From NCBI RefSeq assembly GCF_020532665.2, contig NZ_JAIWPG020000001.1, positions 372,001 through 436,000 of the forward strand: a stretch of DNA of 64,000 nucleotides, in the 5' to 3' direction. The first letter of the stretch is position 1, and each line of letters starts with the position of its first letter. Positions 30,351 through 38,920 of this stretch are shown one piece after another. The translations under genes were made by a program, and so were the position numbers. The notes beneath the pieces are model-generated. The model had not been told where the DNA came from. It worked only from the letters and a program-made list of their open reading frames with translations, and made no database searches. This DNA comes from Lelliottia sp. WAP21. Its GTDB lineage: Bacteria; Pseudomonadota; Gammaproteobacteria; Enterobacterales; Enterobacteriaceae.

Positions 30351-31499
30351 ATGAGTTCATCGTGTATAGAAGAAGTCAGCGTACGGGACGATGACTGGTT
30401 CCGGATCGTTAACGAATTACTGAATCGAGCGGGTGTCGCGATTAACGGGACTGCCCCCTCCGATATTCAGGTAAAACACCCCGATTTCTTTAAACGCGTT
30501 TTGCAGGAGGGATCGTTAGGGTTAGGCGAAAGCTACATGGACGGCTGGTGGGATTGCGAACGGCTGGATATCTTTTTTACCCAGGTTCTGCGGGCGGGTC
30601 TCGAACGCCAACTCCCCCGTCACTTTAAGGATACATTACGCATAGCTGCCGCACGCCTCTTTAATCTGCAAAGTAAAAAACGCGCATGGATTGTCGGGAA
30701 AGAACATTACGATCTGGGTAATGATCTCTTCAGCCGCATGCTTGACCCCTTTATGCAGTATTCCTGTGCCTACTGGAAAGAGGCCGAAACGCTTGAAGAG
30801 GCGCAGGAAGCAAAGCTGCGTCTTATTTGTGAAAAACTGCAGTTAGCACCCGGCATGCGCGTGCTGGATATCGGCTGCGGTTGGGGCGGTCTGGCGTATT
30901 TCATGGCGAAAAATTACGGTGTGAGCGTGGTGGGCGTCACGATATCTGCCGAGCAGCAAAAAATGGCGCAGGCGCGCTGTGAAGGCCTGGACGTCACCAT
31001 TCTGCTTCAGGATTACCGTGATTTACGCGATCAGTTTGACCGTATCGTCTCAGTGGGCATGTTCGAACATGTCGGCCCCAAAAACTACGACACCTATTTC
31101 GACGTGGTCGATCGCAACCTGAAGCCTGAAGGTCTTTTCCTGCTACATACCATCGGCTCTAAAATCACCGATAACAACGTCGATCCCTGGATCAATAAAT
31201 ACATCTTTCCGAATGGCTGTTTACCGTCCGTACGTCAGATTGCCAACGCCAGCGAAGCCCATTTCGTGATGGAAGACTGGCATAATTTCGGCGCTGACTA
31301 CGATACCACCCTGATGGCATGGTACTCCCGGTTCCTGGCCGCCTGGCCTGATATCGCCGACAACTATTCTGAACGATTTAAACGGATGTTCAGTTATTAC
31401 CTGAATGCCTGTGCCGGTGCGTTCCGCGCGCGGGATATTCAGCTGTGGCAGGTGGTATTCAGCCGGGGTGTTGAAAACGGTTTGCGTGTGGCACGATAA
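30351..31499 (+). CDS. cfa: Cyclopropane fatty acid synthase
   Basis: Cfa, 382 residues, adds a methylene group from S-adenosylmethionine to double bonds of membrane phospholipid acyl chains, mainly on entry to stationary phase or acid stress. An N-terminal lipid-binding domain (1-105) is followed by a SAM methyltransferase core with the VLDIGCGWGGLA motif. The start at 30351 (MSSSCIEEVSV) and length match E. coli; the frame running 60 codons further upstream overlaps the leader and is rejected. A long leader and strong terminator flank it. Confidence 0.98.
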   Translation: MSSSCIEEVSVRDDDWFRIVNELLNRAGVAINGTAPSDIQVKHPDFFKRVLQEGSLGLGESYMDGWWDCERLDIFFTQVLRAGLERQLPRHFKDTLRIAAARLFNLQSKKRAWIVGKEHYDLGNDLFSRMLDPFMQYSCAYWKEAETLEEAQEAKLRLICEKLQLAPGMRVLDIGCGWGGLAYFMAKNYGVSVVGVTISAEQQKMAQARCEGLDVTILLQDYRDLRDQFDRIVSVGMFEHVGPKNYDTYFDVVDRNLKPEGLFLLHTIGSKITDNNVDPWINKYIFPNGCLPSVRQIANASEAHFVMEDWHNFGADYDTTLMAWYSRFLAAWPDIADNYSERFKRMFSYYLNACAGAFRARDIQLWQVVFSRGVENGLRVAR

Positions 31500-31502
31500 A
31501 AG

Positions 31503-31532
31503 TAACCCCGGATTTCCGGGGTTATTTTTTTA
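31503..31532 (+). terminator. Terminator between cfa and ribC
   Basis: A perfect 9-bp stem (31503-31511 with 31516-31524), loop ATTT and a T run. It ends cfa; its T run overlaps the 3' end of convergent ribC. Confidence 0.92.
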
Positions 31533-32168
31533 TTCTTCTGCAGCCAGGTTAATTGCCGCTTCTTTTGCCGCCAGTACTCGTTCGACGGTATCCACTACCG
31601 CCTGAGTCTGGGGATCAATTTCAATATTAATGCGATGGCCAAGTTTTTTCGTTCCGAGCGTGGTGCGCTGTAAGGTTTCCGGAATCAGATACACGCAGAA
31701 ACGCGTCGGCGTGACCTCACCAACCGTCAGGCTAATACCATCAACGCCAATAAATCCTTTATAGAGGATGTATTTCATTAATGAGGCGTCCCGAACTTTA
31801 AACCAGATTTGACGGTTATTTTCCGAGGTCAGGATTTTCGCAACCTCAGCCGTCGTCATGATGTGGCCAGACATTAAATGACCACCAATTTCATCGCTAA
31901 ACTTAGCGGCGCGCTCTACGTTGACCAGATCGCCCACCACCAGGTCGCCAAGGTTGGTGATGCGCAGCGTCTCTTTCATCAGATCGAAACTGATATGATT
32001 ACCGTTAATTTCGGTTACCGTCAGGCAACAACCATTGTGCGCCACCGATGCCCCTGTCTCCAGACCGTCGAGCATATATTCCGGCAGCTCCACAACATGG
32101 GTGCGGAAATTAGGTTTTTCATCAATGGACACCAGTTTCGCGGTGCCCTGCACAATACCCGTAAACAT
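31530..32168 (-). CDS. ribC: Riboflavin synthase alpha chain
   Basis: Riboflavin synthase, 212 residues, dismutates two 6,7-dimethyl-8-ribityllumazine molecules into riboflavin, the last step of the pathway. It has the typical internal duplication of two lumazine-binding barrels (about 1-97 and 98-195), each with a GxSVAxNGxCLTV or [12 protein letters not shown] signature. The N-terminus MFTGIVQG is diagnostic. It is named ribC in E. coli and ribE elsewhere. It diverges from mdtK. Confidence 0.97.
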   Translation of the reverse strand: MFTGIVQGTAKLVSIDEKPNFRTHVVELPEYMLDGLETGASVAHNGCCLTVTEINGNHISFDLMKETLRITNLGDLVVGDLVNVERAAKFSDEIGGHLMSGHIMTTAEVAKILTSENNRQIWFKVRDASLMKYILYKGFIGVDGISLTVGEVTPTRFCVYLIPETLQRTTLGTKKLGHRINIEIDPQTQAVVDTVERVLAAKEAAINLAAEE

Positions 32169-32395
32169 ACGACCTGCTCCTGTTTTATCCGTTCGGCGCT
32201 CACGCCGTTTAATCCCATCACAATAACAGTTGGAAAAACAGGTTGCCAGTGAAGCGCATTTTCTGACGATTTTTTCACTAGATAAATAGATAAACCCCGC
32301 TACAATAGCTGGTATTCCCCCTGCTTTTTCTTCTTGCTGCCAGTTACGGCGGCTCTTTTAGTCTCTCAAATAACAAAAATAGAAAAGGTGTACAC

Positions 32396-33769
32396 GTGCA
32401 GAAGTACATGATTGAAGCGCGTCAGTTATTGGCACTGGCTATACCGGTGATCATCGCGCAAGTGGCCCAGACCGCAATGGGATTTGTGGATACGGTGATG
32501 GCAGGCGGCTACAGTGCCACCGACATGGCCGCCGTCGCCATTGGAACCTCTATCTGGTTACCCGCCATTCTCTTTGGTCACGGATTGCTGCTGGCTCTGA
32601 CGCCGGTAATTGCGCAACTGAACGGCTCGGGTCGACGCGAACGCATTGCGCATCAGGTGCGCCAGGGTTTCTGGCTGGCCGGTTTTGTCTCCATTCTGAT
32701 AATGTTCGTGCTGTGGAATGCAGGCTATATCATTCGCTCGATGGACAACATCGATCCGGCTCTGGCCGACAAAGCCGTAGGTTATCTGCGCGCCCTGCTG
32801 TGGGGTGCGCCCGGCTATCTCTTCTTCCAGGTGGCGCGTAACCAGTGTGAAGGGTTGGCAAAAACCAAGCCCGGCATGGTGATGGGCTTTATCGGGTTAA
32901 TGGTCAACATCCCGGTCAACTATATCTTTATTTATGGTCATTTTGGCATGCCCGAACTGGGCGGGATAGGCTGCGGCGTAGCCACAGCGGCGGTCTACTG
33001 GGTGATGTTTGCCTGTATGATCTCATACGTGAAACGCTCGCGTGCCATGCGCGATATTCGTCACGAAGCATCCTTCAGCAAACCCGACAGCGCGATTCTC
33101 AAGCGACTGATTCAGCTCGGCTTACCTATCGCTCTGGCGCTCTTTTTTGAGGTCACCCTTTTTGCGGTGGTCGCCCTGCTCGTCTCCCCACTCGGGATTA
33201 TCGACGTGGCGGGTCACCAGATCGCGCTGAACTTCAGTTCGCTGATGTTCGTCCTGCCGATGTCACTGGCTGCGGCCGTCACCATTCGCGTGGGTTACCG
33301 TCTGGGACAAGGCTCCACCCTGGATGCACAAACGGCGGCGCGTACTGGCCTGGGTGTGGGCGTTTGTATGGCGGTCTGCACGGCAATCTTCACCGTTGCC
33401 CTGCGTGAGCATATTGCCCTGCTTTATAACGATAACCCGGAAGTGGTTCTCCTGGCGTCACATCTGATGATGCTGGCTGCGGTGTATCAGATCTCTGACT
33501 CCATCCAGGTGATCGGCAGCGGGATTTTGCGTGGTTACAAAGATACGCGTTCCATATTCTTTATTACGTTTATCGCGTACTGGGTGCTCGGACTGCCCAC
33601 CGGTTATGTGCTGGCACTGACCGATCGGGTGGTGGACCGCATGGGGCCGGCCGGCTTCTGGGTAGGCTTTATCATCGGTCTGACCTCCGCCGCGATCATG
33701 ATGATGCTGCGTATGCGCTTCCTGCAACGTCAGTCTTCAGCCGTCATTTTGCAACGCGCTGCGCGTTAA
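32396..33769 (+). CDS. mdtK: MdtK, MATE-family multidrug efflux pump
   Basis: MdtK (NorE/YdhE), 457 residues, is a sodium- or proton-driven multidrug exporter with twelve membrane helices in two six-helix halves. I use the GTG at 32396 because the product begins [19 protein letters not shown], as in E. coli, and has the same total length; AAAAGG lies upstream. An ATG at 32408 is an alternative. The tRNA-Val pair lies downstream with its own promoter. Confidence 0.96.
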   Translation: MQKYMIEARQLLALAIPVIIAQVAQTAMGFVDTVMAGGYSATDMAAVAIGTSIWLPAILFGHGLLLALTPVIAQLNGSGRRERIAHQVRQGFWLAGFVSILIMFVLWNAGYIIRSMDNIDPALADKAVGYLRALLWGAPGYLFFQVARNQCEGLAKTKPGMVMGFIGLMVNIPVNYIFIYGHFGMPELGGIGCGVATAAVYWVMFACMISYVKRSRAMRDIRHEASFSKPDSAILKRLIQLGLPIALALFFEVTLFAVVALLVSPLGIIDVAGHQIALNFSSLMFVLPMSLAAAVTIRVGYRLGQGSTLDAQTAARTGLGVGVCMAVCTAIFTVALREHIALLYNDNPEVVLLASHLMMLAAVYQISDSIQVIGSGILRGYKDTRSIFFITFIAYWVLGLPTGYVLALTDRVVDRMGPAGFWVGFIIGLTSAAIMMMLRMRFLQRQSSAVILQRAAR

Positions 33770-33778
33770 TTCCTCATC

Positions 33779-33796
33779 AGCCGCCTGCGGGCGGCT
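33779..33796 (+). terminator. Hairpin downstream of mdtK
   Basis: A 7-bp G/C stem (33779-33785 with 33790-33796) with loop TGCG is followed by a pyrimidine-rich run. It lies ten bases after mdtK and is a plausible terminator. Confidence 0.6.
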
Positions 33797-33865
33797 ACTT
33801 TCTCCTCATTTTGCGCGGGAATGAAGCAATCGCGTGAAATCTGGAAGAAAATTGCATTTTCCCTC

Positions 33866-33894
33866 TTGCCTCAACCCGCACGTGCCGCTAATAT
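33866..33894 (+). promoter_or_regulatory. Promoter of the tRNA-Val operon
   Basis: TTGCCT (33866-33871) and TAATAT (33889-33894) are 17 bases apart, with a C-rich stretch where transcription should start. That discriminator type is common at stringently controlled stable-RNA promoters. The first tRNA begins 29 bases past the -10. Confidence 0.7.
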
Positions 33895-33922
33895 TCGTCC
33901 CCGTTGTCCCAGACAACACGTT

Positions 33923-33999
33923 GCGTTCATAGCTCAGTTGGTTAGAGCACCACCTTGACATGGTGGGGGTCGTTGGTTCGAGTCCAATTGAACGCACCA
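33923..33999 (+). tRNA. valV: tRNA-Val (GAC), first copy
   Basis: A 77-base tRNA with encoded CCA. The acceptor stem GCGTTCA pairs with TGAACGC, the D arm is AGCTCAGTTGGTTAGAGC, the T loop is GGTTCGAGTCC and the anticodon GAC is at 33957-33959, read as valine. It matches the valV/valW pair that follows mdtK in E. coli. Confidence 0.97.
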
Positions 34000-34003
34000 T
34001 TCT

Positions 34004-34080
34004 GCGTCCGTAGCTCAGTTGGTTAGAGCACCACCTTGACATGGTGGGGGTCGGTGGTTCGAGTCCACTCGGACGCACCA
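34004..34080 (+). tRNA. valW: tRNA-Val (GAC), second copy
   Basis: A 77-base tRNA, four bases after the first copy and nearly identical to it. The differences are paired changes in the acceptor stem (GCGTCCG with CGGACGC) and T stem. The anticodon is GAC and CCA is encoded. A strong hairpin overlaps its 3' end. Confidence 0.97.
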
Positions 34081-34100
34081 TTTCAGTCCTGAAATGGTGC
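34075..34100 (+). terminator. Hairpin overlapping the 3' end of the second tRNA-Val
   Basis: A 12-bp inverted repeat (34075-34086 with 34089-34100) includes the terminal CACCA of the tRNA, followed by a pyrimidine-rich stretch. It is probably the operon terminator and competes with the tRNA acceptor stem until trimmed. Confidence 0.65.
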
Positions 34101-34232
34101 ATATTCTCTTCATGCTCCCTGTATTACCTCTTCCAGAACATTCTACTATTTGCTCATTACTCGTTTTCGACCACACTTATCCTGTATGACTTTTCCCCAT
34201 GGATTCGGTGCAATAACAAGCGGGTGAACACA

Positions 34233-35843
34233 ATGAAAAAGATCGCCATTATCGGTGCGGGACCGACGGGCATTTATACGCTTTTCTCTCTTCTGAACCA
34301 GAAAACACCGCTGTCTGTCGTGATTTATGAGCAGGCGAATGAGGCTGGGGTCGGCATGCCCTACAGCGATGAAGATAACTCGCGCATGATGCTGGCTAAT
34401 ATTGCCAGTATTGAAATCCCCCCTATTTTCCAGACCTATCTCGACTGGTTACGCGAGCAGGATCAAGCCCATCTTGCGCGCTATGGCGTGGATAAATCTA
34501 CCCTTCACGATCGTCAGTTTTTGCCGCGCATTTTACTTGGCGAGTATTACCGCGATCGTTTTCTGGCCCTGGTTAAACGGGCAAAAGAGCAGGGTTTCGA
34601 CGTCAGGGTTCATGAATCTTGCGAGGTAAATGACATTGAAGCCACACCAGACGGTGTCAGGCTGTGGGCGGATGGCTTACCGGTGCCAGAACAGTTCGAT
34701 CTCGCGGTCGTCGCCACCGGACATGTCTGGCCTGAGGAAGACTCCACACCACGCTCATTTTTCCCCAGTCCCTGGTCAGGCTTAATGGATGCCACTATCC
34801 CGCCCTGTCGCGTCGGTATTATGGGGACGTCGTTGAGCGGGCTGGATGCTGCGATGGCCGTGGTTATTCAGCACGGTCACTTCCAGGAAGCGGACGACGG
34901 ACATATTCAGTTCAACCTGGATGAAGGTAGCGAGGCGCTCAACATTGTCCTGATGTCCCGCTCGGGCATTCTGCCTGAAGCCGATTTTTACTGCCCGCTC
35001 CCCTACGAACCCTTAACCATTGTCACTGAACAGGCGATCGCTTCTGAGATTGAAAAAGGGTCCGAAGGCCTGCTCGACCGCGTATTCCGGCTGATGGTGC
35101 AAGAGCTTGAGCGGGCCGATCCACAGTGGTGCCAGGATATCCAGTTAGCCACCCTTGACGCCGATAGCCTGCGTGATGCCTGGTTTGCCGATCGGCTAAA
35201 ACACGGTCCGTTCCACTGGGCCGTCGCCAATCTGAATGAAGTCGAACGAAATAAGCGCGATAAACGCACAGTACCGTGGCGTTATACGGTATTGCGGCTG
35301 CATGAAGCGGTACAGGATATTGTTCCCCATCTTGATGAGCGGGACCGGGAACGCTTTAAACATGGTCTTGCACGGATCTTTATTGATAACTATGCCGCCA
35401 TTCCGTCTCAGTCGATTCGTCGCTTACTGGCGCTACGGGAAGCGGGCATCATCAGCATCCTGACGCTGGGTGATGACTATGAGATGGAGATTAAGGCTGA
35501 CAAGACGGTCATCTACGCGCAGGGTGAAACCGAGACGTTTGATGTATTTATTGATGCTCGTGGGCAAAAACCGCTTAAAACGAAGGATCTCCCTTTCCCG
35601 ACGTTGCGTCGGCAATTGCAGGCAAACGGCGATGACATCCCCGACGTGGGCGATGATTATACGTTGCTTCAGCCTGATACCCTTCGCGGGCGGATTGCCT
35701 TTGGCGCGCTGCCCTGGCTTATGCACGATCGGCCTTTCGTTCAGGGCCTGGTGGTGTGTTCAGAAATTGGCGAGGCCATTGCGAAAGCCTGCTCGCAGCC
35801 TGCTTCAAAAGCCCGCCGACGGCTGCCTTATTTCGCAGACTGA
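34233..35843 (+). CDS. ydhS: YdhS, FAD/NAD(P)-binding protein
   Basis: YdhS, 536 residues, is a flavoprotein-like oxidoreductase of unknown substrate. The N-terminal Rossmann motif IAIIGAGPTGIYTLFSL (GxGxxG) binds the FAD dinucleotide, and a second nucleotide-binding segment with GIMGTSLSGLDAAM is near residue 195. The start at 34233 (MKKIAIIGAG) matches E. coli YdhS; the longer frame would run through the second tRNA gene and is rejected. A 13-bp hairpin separates it from the convergent carbonic anhydrase. Confidence 0.94.
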   Translation: MKKIAIIGAGPTGIYTLFSLLNQKTPLSVVIYEQANEAGVGMPYSDEDNSRMMLANIASIEIPPIFQTYLDWLREQDQAHLARYGVDKSTLHDRQFLPRILLGEYYRDRFLALVKRAKEQGFDVRVHESCEVNDIEATPDGVRLWADGLPVPEQFDLAVVATGHVWPEEDSTPRSFFPSPWSGLMDATIPPCRVGIMGTSLSGLDAAMAVVIQHGHFQEADDGHIQFNLDEGSEALNIVLMSRSGILPEADFYCPLPYEPLTIVTEQAIASEIEKGSEGLLDRVFRLMVQELERADPQWCQDIQLATLDADSLRDAWFADRLKHGPFHWAVANLNEVERNKRDKRTVPWRYTVLRLHEAVQDIVPHLDERDRERFKHGLARIFIDNYAAIPSQSIRRLLALREAGIISILTLGDDYEMEIKADKTVIYAQGETETFDVFIDARGQKPLKTKDLPFPTLRRQLQANGDDIPDVGDDYTLLQPDTLRGRIAFGALPWLMHDRPFVQGLVVCSEIGEAIAKACSQPASKARRRLPYFAD

Positions 35844-35853
35844 GTGACATCAG

Positions 35854-35883
35854 CAGCAAGGGCGGGACAACCCGCCCTTGCTG
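35854..35883. terminator. Hairpin between ydhS and the carbonic anhydrase gene
   Basis: A perfect 13-bp stem (35854-35866 with 35871-35883) with loop ACAA lies between two convergent genes. It has no clear T tract on either side, so it may stabilise both 3' ends rather than terminate. Confidence 0.65.
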
Positions 35884-35890
35884 TCAGGGT

Positions 35891-36526
35891 TTACTCGAAG
35901 AAAATCGACGGGTTTTCAGAGAGGGAAATAAAGGTTTTGGTGCTTTTATCCAGTGCGCGAATATCGCCACTCTCGATGTCATACACCCAGCCATGCAGGC
36001 GCAGAGAGTTGTTGCGAAGCCCTACCGCAACGGAAGGATGCGTTTTGATGTTGCTGAGTTGCGCAAACACATTCTCCTGAACCATCGCATTCACTTTATC
36101 AACCGGGGTATCCCAGGTTTTTTTCTCAACGACCGCTTTTGCCGCATCGGAATAACGCAACCAGTGAGAAACCGCAGGCATAGGATCCAGATTTGCATTG
36201 TCAGCAATGGCCTTCATTGCCCCACAGTTGGAGTGCCCGCAGATCACGATATCGGTGACGCCGAGCGCAACGACCGCATACTCAATCGTCGCGGATACGC
36301 CGCCTGGCTCCGGCCCGAACGGGGGCACAATATTGCCAGCATTACGAATGACAAAGAGCTGTCCAGGCTCCTGTTGAGTGACTAACTCTGGAACCAGACG
36401 ACTGTCAGAACAGGAGATGAAAAGCGCTTTGGGATTCTGGCTGGACGCTAAACTACGGAAGAGCTCTTTACGTTGTGGGAAAACTTCTTTTTGAAAGCTC
36501 AGAAAACCTTCAATGATATGTTGCAT
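35891..36526 (-). CDS. Beta-class carbonic anhydrase (CynT-like)
   Basis: This 211-residue enzyme interconverts CO2 and bicarbonate. Zinc ligands Cys39, His98 and Cys101 and the catalytic pair Asp41-Arg43 are present (SCSDSR, CGHSNCG). The N-terminus and overall length resemble E. coli CynT more than Can. No cynS or cynX neighbour is present, so a general bicarbonate role is likely rather than cyanate breakdown. GAGAC precedes the start. A 12-base palindrome (36561-36572) lies just upstream. Confidence 0.94.
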   Translation of the reverse strand: MQHIIEGFLSFQKEVFPQRKELFRSLASSQNPKALFISCSDSRLVPELVTQQEPGQLFVIRNAGNIVPPFGPEPGGVSATIEYAVVALGVTDIVICGHSNCGAMKAIADNANLDPMPAVSHWLRYSDAAKAVVEKKTWDTPVDKVNAMVQENVFAQLSNIKTHPSVAVGLRNNSLRLHGWVYDIESGDIRALDKSTKTFISLSENPSIFFE

Positions 36527-36560
36527 AGCAATGTCTCTTTTTTCTGTAATTGTTTAGGCA

Positions 36561-36572
36561 TGATCGCGATCA
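36561..36572. promoter_or_regulatory. Palindrome TGATCGCGATCA upstream of the carbonic anhydrase gene
   Basis: This perfect 12-base palindrome lies 35-46 bases before the carbonic anhydrase start. The identical 12-mer forms the core of the CRP-like site at 2843-2858. Its context here is a weaker CRP match, so the regulator is uncertain. Confidence 0.4.
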
Positions 36573-36598
36573 CGCTTTATGAGTTTAACTAGCGGGCT

Positions 36599-37387
36599 TT
36601 ACTTCAGACAAGCAATATATTTCTGGCCCGACCGCTTCACAATGTCATGGGCATTCGCCAGGATATTCTGGCCTTCAAATGCGCCGTATAACCTGTCGAA
36701 AGTGACGTTGCTCAGACGCTCGGTCATCTCAGCCACGGTTCTGCCCGGCAGCGGCAGCATATTCGGGTAACTCCACATAAAGGAGACCGACTCTTTTCCC
36801 GGCGTCACCTGCAAAATATCCCCCGCCAGCAGGACGCCCGGCCCCTGATGCCAGTGCAGCACCGTGCCGCCCGCGAAATGCCCCCCAAGCCGCAGTAACG
36901 TCACCGATGGCGCTATCTCCAGACTGTCGCCTTCCCAGAACTGAAGCGCCGGACTGTCGCGCATCACCCACTCCCGATCGCTGGCATGCAAAAAGACCGG
37001 CGCGTCAAAGGCTTCGGCCCAGTCCTGCATCGTTGTATAGTAGTGTGGATGCGAAATCGCAATGGCGTGAATACCGCCCAGGGCCGTGACCAGGGACCGG
37101 GTTGCAGGATCCAGATTAGCGATGCAGTCCCATAAAATATTTCCCTGCGGTGTTCGCAGAAGCAGCGCGCGCTGGTTGATGGCAAACGCAGGCACTGTTT
37201 TAATACTGAACAGATCCGGCTCCAGCTGCGCCCATTTGTTGGTATGCGTGGCCTTCACCGTGTCGAACCCCACCCATTTCTGCCCTGTCGCCGGGATATA
37301 CTGGCGCTCATCCGCGCAGATTTTACATTGCACAGGCTCACCGGCCTCGTCATAAGAGGTGCCGCAGGCGTGACATAACGTGATCAT
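36599..37387 (-). CDS. Metallo-beta-lactamase-fold hydrolase with N-terminal zinc ribbon
   Basis: This 262-residue protein combines a short N-terminal CxxC...CxxC element (Cys5, Cys8, Cys21, Cys24), a likely zinc ribbon, with an MBL-fold domain. The usual HxHxDH motif is altered: ISHPHYYTTMQ keeps the two His but lacks the Asp-His pair. Later elements LGGHFAGGTVLHW and LLAGDILQV supply further His and Asp ligands, so a metal site is plausible. The substrate is unknown. It lies 72 bases upstream of the carbonic anhydrase on the same strand and may be co-transcribed. Confidence 0.85.
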   Translation of the reverse strand: MITLCHACGTSYDEAGEPVQCKICADERQYIPATGQKWVGFDTVKATHTNKWAQLEPDLFSIKTVPAFAINQRALLLRTPQGNILWDCIANLDPATRSLVTALGGIHAIAISHPHYYTTMQDWAEAFDAPVFLHASDREWVMRDSPALQFWEGDSLEIAPSVTLLRLGGHFAGGTVLHWHQGPGVLLAGDILQVTPGKESVSFMWSYPNMLPLPGRTVAEMTERLSNVTFDRLYGAFEGQNILANAHDIVKRSGQKYIACLK

Positions 37388-37514
37388 TGCGTCTCCTTTC
37401 AGTGGTGTCTGAAAGAGTATGGCAAGGATTATCCTTATGTGCGCTGGCGTGTATCGCCCGCCCGTTTTGCCTTATAATATGACCTACAGCAAAACTCTAC
37501 AGAGCAGGCAAATG

Positions 37515-37655
37515 ATGGAAATTGATCTCGACAATCTGGTGTTTAACGGTCTGGATGAAGCGGAAGAGCGTAATGCAGAGCGCCTGGACGATGCGGATAA
37601 GAAAGCCCAGGCGATGGTCGCTGACGACGATTGCGGCGACGCCTGTAAAATCTAA
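37515..37655 (+). CDS. Small acidic protein of unknown function with C-terminal cysteines
   Basis: This 46-residue protein is strongly acidic, with a Glu/Asp/Ala-rich helical middle and the C-terminal tail DDDCGDACKI containing two cysteines. I do not recognise a named family. The ATG at 37515 lies six bases after AGG; the ATG at 37512 is possible. A 12-bp hairpin follows. The short, compositionally biased frame with a proper ribosome site makes it likely real. Confidence 0.65.
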   Translation: MEIDLDNLVFNGLDEAEERNAERLDDADKKAQAMVADDDCGDACKI

Positions 37656-37666
37656 TCGGTGAGCTG

Positions 37667-37695
37667 GCCCTACCGGACGCGCCGTCCGGTAGGGC
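37667..37695. repeat. REP-like hairpin
   Basis: A perfect 12-bp G/C-rich stem (37667-37678 with 37684-37695) with loop GCGCC lies 12 bases after the small acidic gene. It has no T tract. The CCGGACGCGCCGTCCGG core resembles an enterobacterial repetitive palindrome. Confidence 0.55.
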
Positions 37696-37755
37696 TAAAA
37701 TGCCCTTTCCGATATCTTTGCCCCACGCCATCGGGACAGAAAACCGGACAACAGG

Positions 37756-37971
37756 TTACTCCTGGCCCGCCAGCGCGTTTACCACCGCCTGCATCGCCTG
37801 CGTTGTCAATTCACTGCGTTTTACCCGCTGATTTGCCAGTGACGTTCTCAGCACACCGGCAATCACGATATGTTTTGGCTCCTGCCCTAAATCGCGCATC
37901 TCCAGTACGACCTTTCCTACGACACGACACATTTCCTGATAGAGCGCGTCATCTTTCGTCACATTGCCCAT
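37756..37971 (-). CDS. fumD: FumD (YdhZ), small fumarase D
   Basis: FumD, 71 residues, corresponds to E. coli YdhZ, a small protein reported to have fumarase activity. MCRVVGKVVLEMRDLGQEP and HIVIAGVLRTSLAN are nearly identical to the E. coli protein. I start at 37971 because GGAG lies eight bases before that ATG; an ATG two codons earlier is too close. In E. coli it adjoins pykF; here the importer and mtcBC-like genes lie between. Confidence 0.88.
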   Translation of the reverse strand: MGNVTKDDALYQEMCRVVGKVVLEMRDLGQEPKHIVIAGVLRTSLANQRVKRSELTTQAMQAVVNALAGQE

Positions 37972-38026
37972 TGCCATCACTCCATTGCAGTAAACAATCA
38001 GCTTAAAGGATTCACAGCTTCTATAC

Positions 38027-38061
38027 AAAAAAAGAAGCCCGGCGAATGATCGCCGGGCTTC
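38027..38061 (-). terminator. Terminator of the MetNIQ-type operon
   Basis: A perfect 12-bp stem (38034-38045 with 38050-38061), loop ATGA, with seven A residues at 38027-38033 that read as a U tract on the minus strand. It lies 18 bases after the binding-protein gene. Confidence 0.95.
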
Positions 38062-38079
38062 CAGTGTAAAATCAGCTAA

Positions 38080-38892
38080 TTAGTTATTTACGGGGATCAC
38101 AGCACCTTTATATTTCGTCCGGATCCAGTCCTGAATCTCTTTCGAGTGCAGCACGCTCACCAGGGCGACGATATCTTTTTTCTTTTCATCGCCATGATGC
38201 ACGGTGATGATGTTGGCATAAGGGTTATTCTCACCGCTTTCAACGGCTATCGGATCATGTACCGGATCCAGACCCGCATCGATGGCGTAGTTTGCGTTAA
38301 TAACGACCGCATCGCCTTCGTCGTTATTGTACATTTGCGGCAGTAACGCCGCTTCGACGTTAGGAGTAAACTTCAGCTTTTTCGGGTTATCAACGATATC
38401 GCTGATACGCGCGGTGACTTTATCGATACCGGGCTTCAGCTTAATCACCCCTTCTTTTTCAAAGATAGAGAGAATACGCCCCTCTTCAGACACGGCATCA
38501 CGCATGATGACTTTGCCGCCCTCGGGCAGATCTTTCAGGGACTTGTACTTTTTCGAGTAAATGCCGATTGGCTCAATGTGAATCGCACCGGCACTCACGA
38601 AGTCATACTCTTTTTCACCCGCATGATCTTTCAGAACGCTGTTCAGGTAGGGAATGTGCTGGAAATAGTTGGCATCAATGTCGCGGCCCGCCAACGCGGT
38701 ATTCGGCAGAATATAGTCCTGGAAGGGCTTAATCTCCAGATCGATACCCTGCTTTGCCAGGATAGGCTTTGCCTGCTCCAGAATTTCGGCGTGCGGCGTG
38801 TTGGACGCGCCCACGGTCAGGGTGTCAGCCCAGGAGGCAAAACTCAGGGCGCTCAGGGTTGCCGCGGCGATCAATGTCAGTGTTTTTTTCAT
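38080..38892 (-). CDS. MetQ/NlpA-family substrate-binding protein
   Basis: This 270-residue periplasmic binding protein belongs to the MetQ/NlpA family, which binds methionine or related sulfur compounds for an ABC importer. The signal peptide ends SWA-D after residue 22 with no lipobox cysteine, so it should be a soluble periplasmic protein, unlike E. coli MetQ, a lipoprotein. NTPHAEILEQAKP and GAIHIEPIGIYS are family blocks. It is the last gene of a three-gene importer operon. Confidence 0.92.
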   Translation of the reverse strand: MKKTLTLIAAATLSALSFASWADTLTVGASNTPHAEILEQAKPILAKQGIDLEIKPFQDYILPNTALAGRDIDANYFQHIPYLNSVLKDHAGEKEYDFVSAGAIHIEPIGIYSKKYKSLKDLPEGGKVIMRDAVSEEGRILSIFEKEGVIKLKPGIDKVTARISDIVDNPKKLKFTPNVEAALLPQMYNNDEGDAVVINANYAIDAGLDPVHDPIAVESGENNPYANIITVHHGDEKKKDIVALVSVLHSKEIQDWIRTKYKGAVIPVNN

Positions 38893-38920
38893 GATGATGG
38901 TTCCTGTGTGTTATTAGAGA

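Noticed and set aside
33806..34102. A minus-strand open frame of 98 codons with a duplicated motif across the tRNA genes
   Set aside because: It is the antisense translation of the two tRNA-Val genes; such repeats are a well-known source of false proteins.
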